From assembly GCA_036654455.1 (NCBI GenBank), contig JAVVRZ010000003.1:44357-108356 (forward strand): a DNA stretch of 64,000 nt, read 5' to 3'. Below the pieces are notes generated by a model, which ran no database searches, had not been told where the DNA came from, and saw only the letters and a program-made list of their open reading frames with translations. Positions 43,692-50,762 of this stretch are shown here, one piece after another. This stretch comes from Clostridia bacterium. GTDB lineage: Bacteria; Bacillota; Clostridia; Christensenellales; CAG-314. How positions within the stretch are numbered: the stretch's first letter is position 1; every line of letters begins with the position of its first letter. Made by a program: the position numbers and the translations under genes.

Positions 43692-44552
43692 TTAATCAAT
43701 AACTACTAATTGATTTCCGCAATCGGTTGAAGTTGCCGAATATGCCCTTATGCCCTTAGAAACAAGAACGTTAGCGTACTGCTTGGCTTGACTTAAACTT
43801 TTACACAGAATAAATAAATTTCCTCCGCTACCTGTTAAAGTAGGTTTGGGTAAATTTAAACTCTTACATAAGTCGATTGTTTGCCTAAGTTCTCCGCTCA
43901 ACACGCAAGCGGAATTCTCTAAATCGTTGCCTAAGAGCTTACGAGCTAGCAAAATATTGTTTTTTTGCAAACAATCAATCAATAAAGCGTGATTGAAGTT
44001 TTGCTTATCATTAAGCAAGTCATATTGACAAAAAACATCGGCGGTTGAAAGTTTTACGCCTGAAAGAACGGTGAAATACAACTTATTTTTGCATACAAAA
44101 GACTTTAAATCGTCGCCTTTTCCACTAAGCAAGGCAAGTCCGCCTTTTATAAGATAAACAATATCGCTTCCATAACTCTTAGCTATCTGCAACATTTGCT
44201 CAATCGGCAAATTAAATAAGGTTGACATAGCTACGATTACAGCCGAAAGAATGGCGCTAGAACCGCCCATACCGCCCATAATATCAATGCCCTTAGTAAT
44301 GTCAATATCTACGCCGGTAAGCAAAAACTTGTCAATTATTGTTCGAGCAAGGCTACTTGTATTAGTAAAGACATCTTTTCGCCCGTCTATTGTGACATTA
44401 ACTTGCTTGTCTTGCCTTTTTGCAATAGTCAAAGTGTCGCTTACGTCTACCGTTGTGACGAGGCTGTTTAGCTTGTGGTAAGTTCTGTCGTACATACCGC
44501 ATAATGATAACGTTAGGTTAAGCTTTGCGTAAGCTTTTATAATTACTTTCAT
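43692..44552 (-). CDS. ispE: 4-diphosphocytidyl-2-C-methyl-D-erythritol kinase
   Basis: GHMP kinase of the MEP isoprenoid pathway. N-terminal KAYAKLNLTLSLCG, YHKLNSLVTTVDVSDTLTI, the ATP-binding GGMGGSSAILSAVIVAM (usually GAGLGGGSSDAA), and C-terminal LTGSGGNLFILCKS. 286 residues is normal. The altered GHMP motif is a mild divergence. Its place near veg and spore genes matches the usual Firmicute veg-ispE linkage. The ribosome site is weak. Confidence 0.93.
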   Translation of the reverse strand: MKVIIKAYAKLNLTLSLCGMYDRTYHKLNSLVTTVDVSDTLTIAKRQDKQVNVTIDGRKDVFTNTSSLARTIIDKFLLTGVDIDITKGIDIMGGMGGSSAILSAVIVAMSTLFNLPIEQMLQIAKSYGSDIVYLIKGGLALLSGKGDDLKSFVCKNKLYFTVLSGVKLSTADVFCQYDLLNDKQNFNHALLIDCLQKNNILLARKLLGNDLENSACVLSGELRQTIDLCKSLNLPKPTLTGSGGNLFILCKSLSQAKQYANVLVSKGIRAYSATSTDCGNQLVVID

Positions 44553-44610
44553 ATTAATATATTACCATTGTTTTGCTTGTTTAGCAATAAAAGATTAATA
44601 TTTGTAAATA

Positions 44611-44642
44611 AATAAGCTAGACTAAACTTAGTCTAGCTTATT
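44611..44642 (-). terminator. Terminator after the SipL-like gene
   Basis: 15-bp arms AATAAGCTAGACTAA and TTAGTCTAGCTTATT around AC, with T-rich flanks. Confidence 0.8.
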
Positions 44643-44669
44643 TAAAATATTATAAGAATAAGTATTAGC

Positions 44670-46172
44670 TTATAACGCTTTGTTTATTGCTTTAATTTGG
44701 TGGTAAATTACTACTTGTTGATCCTCTTTAAGTGGGAACTCTAAGTCCGGGTTGGTTTCGGCAATTTCTTGTTCGGTCATATTAAGATTTTTTGCCGTAT
44801 TCCATAGTGAGTCGCCTTTTTTTGCAAGGCAAACTTCAAAAGCGTGTTGGCTTATAGTAATCTCTTCGCCCTCTTCTACCTTACAAATAATATTTTGCGT
44901 TTTGTCTTGGGTAGCTACGACTTCCGCCTTGATTATGGCTTCGATTGCAAGTTTGCGTGAAGCGTTGTATTTAATGTTGACAACATTTGCGCAACAAGAC
45001 AAGTTGACTTGGCTAGATAGATTAGTATCGGCAACCGATTTGGTAAAAGGCAGTTCAAAGTTAGCTCCGCCGACTTTTTCGCCCTTATACAATAAGCAAC
45101 CCTGTAAAATACCGTCAAACACAATTTCGCCTTCAAGAGAAGATAACTTAACAATATCTACTCGGCAATTAATTAAAGAAATAATTCGACTGTTGCCTTC
45201 GGGTAAATCGACTTCTTCGTTAACCACAAAATCATAGTCGTATCGACCTTGAATTATAGTATTTACAATTTGCTCTTTGTCAATGGTTAGTTGATGGCTT
45301 TTGCTATAAATGTCTTCGATTACTTCTTGCTGAACGACCTTATTTGACATTAAAACAAATTCGGCTTGAATTTCTGCCGTTAAAGCGTTGTTGTCGTCTT
45401 CTTCTACAATATCTAAGTGTATTTTTGAGCCTTTAATCTTTACGCAACTAATTAAACTGTCTTTTGCGTCAATGTCAACGTCTACCTCTTGGGTAAAAGG
45501 CGAACTTACAAGCGAAGAAGTCAATTCGTTATCTTTTGTAAGATAGGTTAAATTAAGCGTTGTTTCGCCTACGATAGTAAGTACGGCTTCGTCTATAAAA
45601 GAATCTGTGATATTTATGTAGCTTTCGGCGCAAAGCATTTTTGTCACGCTACTTGGAAGCTCAACTTCGCTAGTGATAGTTGCGTTAAGTTTTTTAATCG
45701 TAGTATCGTTACATAAATCAATAGAATTCTTCTTGACGCAGGCGTTGTCGCTAGCAGTTAAGCATTGATGTTGTTTAGCTACAATCATATTTGTAGACGT
45801 ATCGATTAAAGTAGTAAGGGCGACCGTGCTTCCGCTTAGCTCAAAGTCGTTATTTAGCACAACACAGTCAAAATACGCTTGTGGTTGAACGCTTCCCGTT
45901 GGCAGTAATACTTTGTCGCTGAAATCGGCGTTATAGGCAAGCCCTATAACTTGCCCGTCAGTAAGCAAGGCTAGCAACTTATAGTTGACTTTACCGCTAA
46001 ACGCTAGGTAACTACCCGCAACGTTATAGTTATTGATAACCGCTTCGGCGTAAGCAGTGATAATCTTCTCAATCTCGTCTTTTGCAACTATTTTTGCCGA
46101 AACAGCAGTTTGCACGGGGTTAAGACGAATGATAGCCTCAGCTTTTATGGTGTTGTAATCTAAGTTAAGCAT
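44670..46172 (-). CDS. SPOCS-domain/LysM spore morphogenesis protein (SipL-like)
   Basis: A 500-residue cytoplasmic protein with repeated DUF3794/SPOCS beta modules (about 30-130, 160-290, 300-430) and a C-terminal LysM domain (VCLAKKGDSLWNTAKNLNMT, about 440-495). This architecture is that of SipL, which anchors SpoIVA to the spore coat in Clostridioides difficile, functionally replacing SpoVID. GGAGG precedes the ATG. It stands between veg and ispE, where Firmicutes often carry coat-related genes. Exact orthology to sipL is inferred from architecture. Confidence 0.82.
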   Translation of the reverse strand: MLNLDYNTIKAEAIIRLNPVQTAVSAKIVAKDEIEKIITAYAEAVINNYNVAGSYLAFSGKVNYKLLALLTDGQVIGLAYNADFSDKVLLPTGSVQPQAYFDCVVLNNDFELSGSTVALTTLIDTSTNMIVAKQHQCLTASDNACVKKNSIDLCNDTTIKKLNATITSEVELPSSVTKMLCAESYINITDSFIDEAVLTIVGETTLNLTYLTKDNELTSSLVSSPFTQEVDVDIDAKDSLISCVKIKGSKIHLDIVEEDDNNALTAEIQAEFVLMSNKVVQQEVIEDIYSKSHQLTIDKEQIVNTIIQGRYDYDFVVNEEVDLPEGNSRIISLINCRVDIVKLSSLEGEIVFDGILQGCLLYKGEKVGGANFELPFTKSVADTNLSSQVNLSCCANVVNIKYNASRKLAIEAIIKAEVVATQDKTQNIICKVEEGEEITISQHAFEVCLAKKGDSLWNTAKNLNMTEQEIAETNPDLEFPLKEDQQVVIYHQIKAINKAL

Positions 46173-46202
46173 AAAAAAACCTCCAAAACAAATGTCATTT
46201 AT

Positions 46203-46231
46203 AATATATTTTATAAGGTCTATTATTATGA
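46203..46231 (-). promoter_or_regulatory. Possible sigma-E promoter of the SipL-like gene
   Basis: On the minus strand TCATAAT (46225-46231), 14-bp spacer, AATATATT (46203-46210), roughly matching KMATATT-N14-CATACAnT with the first -10 base changed. Leader about 24 nt. Confidence 0.35.
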
Positions 46232-46350
46232 CAGTTTGATTTAAAGGTATTTATTTTTTAATTATATTATTTAGATTACTATATTAATTTTATACTTAAA
46301 CTCTTAACTTTGCTTATTTAAGTTTTTAATTCTCAATTTAATATTTTGAT

Positions 46351-46593
46351 TTAAGTTTTTAATTCCTTTATCTTAATTTCTCCACACATTATATCGGTAT
46401 AAGAGCAACTCAACCTATCAAATATTTCATTGTGAACAAGCAAAACAAAAACGTTAGCGTAGGCTTCGCTAATTTTTCCTTTAAGATTTACAATCTTATT
46501 TCGACCTTTGTTGTATTTTACTGCGACTTCTTTGCCTAATAGTTGTTGAACGCTATCTCGAATCTGGTCAATATTTAATAATGTTTTTTTCAA
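46351..46593 (-). CDS. veg: Veg family protein
   Basis: An 80-residue conserved Firmicute protein linked to biofilm regulation in Bacillus subtilis. The family pattern is clear: IDQIRDSVQQLLGKEVAVKY, GRNKIVNLKGKISEAYANVF and LSCSYTDIMCGEIKI. The start codon is TTG at 46593 with AGAGG nine bases upstream; no ATG is available. Neighbours sipL-like and ispE downstream match the normal veg region. Confidence 0.92.
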   Translation of the reverse strand: MKKTLLNIDQIRDSVQQLLGKEVAVKYNKGRNKIVNLKGKISEAYANVFVLLVHNEIFDRLSCSYTDIMCGEIKIKELKT

Positions 46594-46721
46594 TTTCTCT
46601 ACCTCTTTAATTAAGTATTGACAAAAAAATAAGCGATAAACAAATTAGAGTTACAAACCTTAAAAATACTTAGATTGCCGTAAAACCCAACTGACAAATG
46701 CCCAAAAATTACAAAATAAAA

Positions 46722-46744
46722 AAGACTGCCGTTTAAGCAGTCTT
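46722..46744 (-). terminator. Terminator after the acidic zinc-ribbon gene
   Basis: 8-bp arms AAGACTGC and GCAGTCTT with a 7-nt loop, followed on the minus strand by TTTTTTATTTT. Confidence 0.85.
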
Positions 46745-46770
46745 AGGCTATTAAATAAATACTGATTGGT

Positions 46771-47265
46771 TTATTTAATCTTTAAATCTTCTTCGTCGTC
46801 CTCGTCTTCGTCCTCGTCGTCTTCGTCCTCGTCGAAATCTTCTATATCTATTTCTTCAAAGTCATCTTCGGTATTTTCGTAGTCGTCTTCGGTGTCGTCT
46901 TCTTCTTCGTCGTCGAAAACATTGCCAAACTCCTCGTCTTGCAATTCTTCTAATGGAATTTCAATAGGTTCGTCAAGCACAGGCTCGTCGTCAATATACT
47001 CTTTGCGCCAACTTTCGTCGTCGTCTACCAGAACGTCCTTAGTAATTTCTAATTTTGCGGCGCAAGTTTCGCAAATGTCGTCCTCGTGGTCTACGGGAAT
47101 ACGTTTGCAAATAGTACAATAATATATTGGTTCTTCTTCTAAGTCGTCTGTATCTAGACTCTTTATTAGCCCAAGTTCGGCTTTGCAAATATCGCACATT
47201 GTTTCGTTACTGTCAATATAGTTTAAGTCGCATCTAGGGCATTTAACATATTTAACTTTGTTCAT
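46771..47265 (-). CDS. Zinc-ribbon protein with long acidic tail
   Basis: A 164-residue protein. Two CxxC-x(n)-CxxC zinc modules occupy residues 9-27 (CPRCDLNY .. CDIC) and about 50-68 (CTICKRIP .. CETC). From about residue 95 the chain is dominated by Asp and Glu, ending DEDDEEDLKIK. It resembles no family I can name beyond the zinc ribbons. Acidic tails like this suggest nucleic-acid mimicry or binding to basic proteins. It is monocistronic with a terminator. A second acidic-tail protein occurs at 15032-15526. Confidence 0.8.
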   Translation of the reverse strand: MNKVKYVKCPRCDLNYIDSNETMCDICKAELGLIKSLDTDDLEEEPIYYCTICKRIPVDHEDDICETCAAKLEITKDVLVDDDESWRKEYIDDEPVLDEPIEIPLEELQDEEFGNVFDDEEEDDTEDDYENTEDDFEEIDIEDFDEDEDDEDEDEDDEEDLKIK

Positions 47266-47381
47266 ACCAAATAATCCTTCTTTATAATCCTTCTTTATCT
47301 TTTTGTCGGCATAATTGTATATGTAAAGTTAATAATTGTAAACTAAATTTATGCTAAATTATTCTATTTTTATTATTTTTT

Positions 47382-48497
47382 TTAAAAGTTTACAAGAACT
47401 ATTGCCAAAATACCAATTCCTATGCCTAGTAAGGTCAATTTTGATAATTTTTCTTTAAATAACGGAGAAATAATTGCGGCTAAAAACATAGGTATAGCGC
47501 TTGTTATAGGATAAAATATGCTTGCGTCAGCTTTGACTGAAAAAATTTGGAAACAGCAGTTGCCAAACACAGTGACAATGCCTACGCCTATTGAGCAAAT
47601 AAAAAACCATTTGTTGGGTATAAATTGCTTTGCCAAGGTAAAGCCCTTAGTGGTAATGCAACTGACTACTAACATTGCTATAAACGACAGCAAAAATGTA
47701 CCTAGCAAAAATTGAAGTTGTTGCATAGAAGGATAAGCTTTATATGTCAGCTTGACATATAGCGATAGAAAACCATTAAAAACTGCGCCTGTAATCAATA
47801 TAATCGCATAGATTAAATTTTTCTTCGCTTTATCTTTGGCGGATTGCGATTTAACCGTTGCTGATTGAGCGTCTTCAACGCTTGTTATTTCGGGCTTGAC
47901 CTCGGTTTGAGAGTCTTGGATATTCGATATTTCGGGCTTGACCTCGGTTTGAGAGTCTTGGATATTCGATATTTCGGGCTTGACCTCGGTTTGAGTAATT
48001 TCCATTGTAGATTCGACTAGGCTAACTGCTTGGGGCGTTGATTTTGCCTTTGCCAAATCTTTTGAAACTTTCTTGCCCCTACCTTGTCCATAACAAACTA
48101 TATATGACGCTACAATACTTAGGGCTATTCCCACGTAAGCAAGTACGCTTATAGTCTCGCCTAAGAAAACTACGCTACCTATTAGAGGTATAAAAAAGGC
48201 AAGCGCCATAATAAAGTTAACAAAGGCAATATTGCCGACTTTTAACGCTTTGTTGTAGCAAAGAATCATTACGCAAAATATTGCTCCGCTACCTAAACCA
48301 TACAGAATAGAAACAATATCAAAAGTTTCGGTTAAAGCGAGTAGCCCCGCAACAATTACGCCTACTGCAAAATTTATAGAATTAAAAAGATAGTCGTTAC
48401 TTTTGCCATAGGGCAAACCCTTAACGCCGTATATTTTGTAGCCGACGCCTTGACCAAATAAAATTACAGATGTAACTATCGCATATAATAAGCTCAT
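47382..48497 (-). CDS. EamA/DMT-family transporter with in-frame repeat insert
   Basis: A 371-residue membrane protein of the drug/metabolite transporter class. Two five-helix EamA halves (about 1-135 and 225-371) are joined by a cytoplasmic insert of about 80 residues with the 14-residue unit SQTEVKPEISNIQD repeated about 2.6 times. The start follows a GGCGGT-like site. Substrate is unknown. The insert is unusual, as EamA proteins normally have no linker. It is upstream of udk on the same strand. Confidence 0.85.
   Translation of the reverse strand: MSLLYAIVTSVILFGQGVGYKIYGVKGLPYGKSNDYLFNSINFAVGVIVAGLLALTETFDIVSILYGLGSGAIFCVMILCYNKALKVGNIAFVNFIMALAFFIPLIGSVVFLGETISVLAYVGIALSIVASYIVCYGQGRGKKVSKDLAKAKSTPQAVSLVESTMEITQTEVKPEISNIQDSQTEVKPEISNIQDSQTEVKPEITSVEDAQSATVKSQSAKDKAKKNLIYAIILITGAVFNGFLSLYVKLTYKAYPSMQQLQFLLGTFLLSFIAMLVVSCITTKGFTLAKQFIPNKWFFICSIGVGIVTVFGNCCFQIFSVKADASIFYPITSAIPMFLAAIISPLFKEKLSKLTLLGIGIGILAIVLVNF
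47887..47995 (-). repeat. 42-bp tandem repeat inside the EamA gene
   Basis: A 42-bp unit is repeated 2.6 times with no visible mismatch (47887-47928, 47929-47970, then 25 bp). 42 is a multiple of three, so copy number can change without breaking the frame. Confidence 0.92.
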
Positions 48498-48561
48498 ATT
48501 CTACCGCCTAGTTTAAAATAAGGTTGTTGTGATTGAATTTGTTAAAATATTAAAATTTTCT

Positions 48562-49194
48562 TTATTTACGGTCTTTACCGTTTAATTCGCTAGCTCGTCT
48601 TATGCCATTAATTACCATATCAACGGCAACCGTGTTATGTCCGCCCTCGGGTATTATTATATCGGCGTTACGCTTGCTAGGATAAACAAATCTATCGTGC
48701 ATAGGTTTAACCGTAGTTATCCATTGTTCGATTACCGACTGCATACTTCTGCCACGCTCGTTTACATCTCGGCTTAGTCTGCGAATAAATCTTATATCGT
48801 CGTCGGTTTCTACATAAATTTTTATATCAAGTAAATCACAAAGCGCCTTGCTTTCAAATATCAATATGCCTTCTACTATTATAATGTCGGCGCTGTCGAG
48901 TTTCTTCCACTCGGTTTTGCGTAGATGCGTAGAAAAGTCGTAAGTCGGGTGCATTATTGACTCGCCACGCTTTAACTTTTCTAGATGTTCAATCATTAAA
49001 TCAGTGTCAAGCGAATTGGGGTGGTCGTAATTTTGTTTGGCTCTAACTTCAAAAGGCATAGACTGGTTGTCTTTATAGTAAAAGTCGTGCGACAATACTG
49101 CGCTTCCGCCTTCAAAGGCTTTAATTAATTTTTTAGCTATTGTAGTTTTACCGCTACCAGTACCGCCGGCTATACCAATCGTAAGTTTTTTCAT
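48562..49194 (-). CDS. udk: Uridine kinase
   Basis: Phosphorylates uridine and cytidine in pyrimidine salvage. P-loop GIAGGTGSGKTTIAKKLI, then LSHDFYYKD, NYDHPNSLDTDLMIEHLEKL, IIVEGILIFES and RFIRRLSRDVNERGRS, all typical of Udk. I place the start at ATG 49194 with AGGGGGA before it (210 residues); the longer frame to 49284 has no ribosome site and would extend into the promoter. Confidence 0.95.
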   Translation of the reverse strand: MKKLTIGIAGGTGSGKTTIAKKLIKAFEGGSAVLSHDFYYKDNQSMPFEVRAKQNYDHPNSLDTDLMIEHLEKLKRGESIMHPTYDFSTHLRKTEWKKLDSADIIIVEGILIFESKALCDLLDIKIYVETDDDIRFIRRLSRDVNERGRSMQSVIEQWITTVKPMHDRFVYPSKRNADIIIPEGGHNTVAVDMVINGIRRASELNGKDRK

Positions 49195-49255
49195 TTTTCC
49201 CCCTAAAATATACGTATAGTGTATATAAATACGCATTAGATTAATATACTTTTTA

Positions 49256-49284
49256 ATGATATTATTATTTAACATATTTGTCAA
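49256..49284 (-). promoter_or_regulatory. Sigma-A promoter of udk
   Basis: On the minus strand TTGACA (49279-49284), 17-bp spacer, TATCAT (49256-49261). It supports the shorter udk start. Confidence 0.6.
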
Positions 49285-49379
49285 GATGTTTGCAAGCTAA
49301 CTTTACATACTTTTGGTTGACTATTAATCTTAATTATTAAAAGATTAGGTGAAATTTGACCAATTCGGCAAAAAGACAC

Positions 49380-49408
49380 TTGACAAAGCTCGTAGTATCA
49401 CTTACAAT
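49380..49408 (+). promoter_or_regulatory. Sigma-A promoter of the RsgI-like lipoprotein gene
   Basis: TTGACA (49380-49385), 17-bp spacer, TACAAT (49403-49408). Leader about 25 nt with AAGGAG. Confidence 0.65.
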
Positions 49409-49439
49409 TCAAGCGAAATATATGTTAAGGAGAACTAAA

Positions 49440-50645
49440 ATGAAAAAATTAATAAGCATCTTACTAGTAACTGTTATGTTAGTTAGCGGGCTTTCAATTT
49501 TCTCTGCTTGCGGAGAAGCCGAAAAAGACTTTAAGATGATGAAAGTAGACACAAACCCAAGCGTAGAATTTATGCTAGATTCTAAAAACAAAGTTGTTAG
49601 CGTAACCGGGCTAAACAATGATGGCGAAATTATCGTAGTTGGCGAAGCCTTTATAGGTAAGACCGCAGAAGAAGCTATTCAACTATATATGTCAATCGCT
49701 ACTGACACAGGTTATATTGTAAAGGGTAATGTTGAAGCTTCGTCAAATAAAGTAACCGTAACTATTAACGGCGTCGGCGCAGAAGAATTATACAATAAGA
49801 TTAATGCAAAAGTTACTAAGTTTTTTGCCGACAACAATATTAAGGGCGCAATCGAACAATCGGTAGCTTACACCAAAGAACAACTTGCCGTTATGGCTCA
49901 ACAAATCGACCAAACAATCACAGAAGCTAAGGCTAACGCTATGACGCTAGAAGAACTACTTGCCTTAATCGCAACTTCTCGCAAAGAAACAGCCGAATTA
50001 ATTAGTCAAGCTATGCGTGACGCTTACTACACAGCCAAAAATTACGAAGTAAGTTTTTCTCAAAAGCAACAAACTAAGGAACTAATCAATGGTCTTGGCA
50101 ATGCTTATACGGTCGTAGTTGAAAATTATTCTAAGTTATTAGACAGCTACCAAAAAGGTATTGAGCAAATTGAAAAAGCAAAATATGATTATTTTGTAAA
50201 CCCCGAATCAGATTATCAAAAAGCAATCTATTCTTTAATTGAAAAGAAAGCCGACCTAATCGCTCAAAAGAACGTTGTCGCTCAACTTGAAGAAGGTCTT
50301 GCAAAAGAAATAGCTAAGGGCGAATTAATGGTTAAAGAAAAGGCGTATGACTTTGCAAAACAAACTCTTGAAGGCATTTTAACAGTCATCAACGCTACAT
50401 TTGACGGCGTAATAGCTACGCTTAAATCAATCGAAACACAATTAGTAGCCTTTGAAAAGACTTTCCCAGCTGAAATTACCGCAGAGTTAACCGCAAAGAC
50501 AGCTGAAATTGAAAAAGCAATTAATAACACAAAAACCCACTTCTTTGATAAATTTGAAACTGAGTTTACCAAACAAATTACAGCTATTGAAACCAGACTT
50601 GCTGAGATTAAAGCCACTATGATAGCAAACAACAAAGCAAAATAA
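49440..50645 (+). CDS. Lipoprotein with RsgI-like domain and coiled-coil
   Basis: A 401-residue exported lipoprotein. The signal peptide ends in a lipobox, SIFSAC (Cys24). The next part, DTNPSVEFMLDSKNKVVSV followed by TGLNNDGEIIV, matches the extracytoplasmic domain of RsgI anti-sigma factors, in which an Asn-Pro bond is reported to self-cleave. The rest (about 140-400) is helical and Lys/Glu/Ala-rich, probably long coiled coil. There is no membrane or cytoplasmic anti-sigma part. AAGGAG before ATG 49440 fixes the start over an in-frame start at 49356. Possibly an envelope sensor or decoy; unproven. Confidence 0.75.
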   Translation: MKKLISILLVTVMLVSGLSIFSACGEAEKDFKMMKVDTNPSVEFMLDSKNKVVSVTGLNNDGEIIVVGEAFIGKTAEEAIQLYMSIATDTGYIVKGNVEASSNKVTVTINGVGAEELYNKINAKVTKFFADNNIKGAIEQSVAYTKEQLAVMAQQIDQTITEAKANAMTLEELLALIATSRKETAELISQAMRDAYYTAKNYEVSFSQKQQTKELINGLGNAYTVVVENYSKLLDSYQKGIEQIEKAKYDYFVNPESDYQKAIYSLIEKKADLIAQKNVVAQLEEGLAKEIAKGELMVKEKAYDFAKQTLEGILTVINATFDGVIATLKSIETQLVAFEKTFPAEITAELTAKTAEIEKAINNTKTHFFDKFETEFTKQITAIETRLAEIKATMIANNKAK

Positions 50646-50671
50646 TCTAGCAAAATTAAACAAATAATTAT

Positions 50672-50712
50672 AAAATAGGCTTGTTACATTTTAGTAACAA
50701 GCCTATTTTTAT
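50672..50712 (+). terminator. Terminator after the RsgI-like lipoprotein gene
   Basis: 16-bp arms AAAATAGGCTTGTTAC and GTAACAAGCCTATTTT with a 6-nt loop, then T. Confidence 0.85.
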
Positions 50713-50762
50713 ATTAAAATTAATCTTAACTTGGTCTTTATGAGAGATATATTAAATCTAAC

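Noticed and set aside
46892..47122. Plus-strand Ser-rich frame opposite the acidic zinc-ribbon gene
   Set aside because: Antisense image of Asp/Glu codons; the minus frame has zinc ribbons, a ribosome site and a terminator.
47887..47995. Possible CRISPR array
   Set aside because: The 42-bp units are contiguous without spacers, in frame, and code for part of a transporter insert.
49195..49284. Extended N-terminus of udk
   Set aside because: The longer frame runs through the predicted promoter and lacks a ribosome site; family members start directly before the P-loop.
50646..50762. Frameshifted remainder of alaS (DHHA1 domain)
   Set aside because: The 117 bp to the convergent gene contain no coding frame similar to DHHA1 and include the neighbour's terminator.
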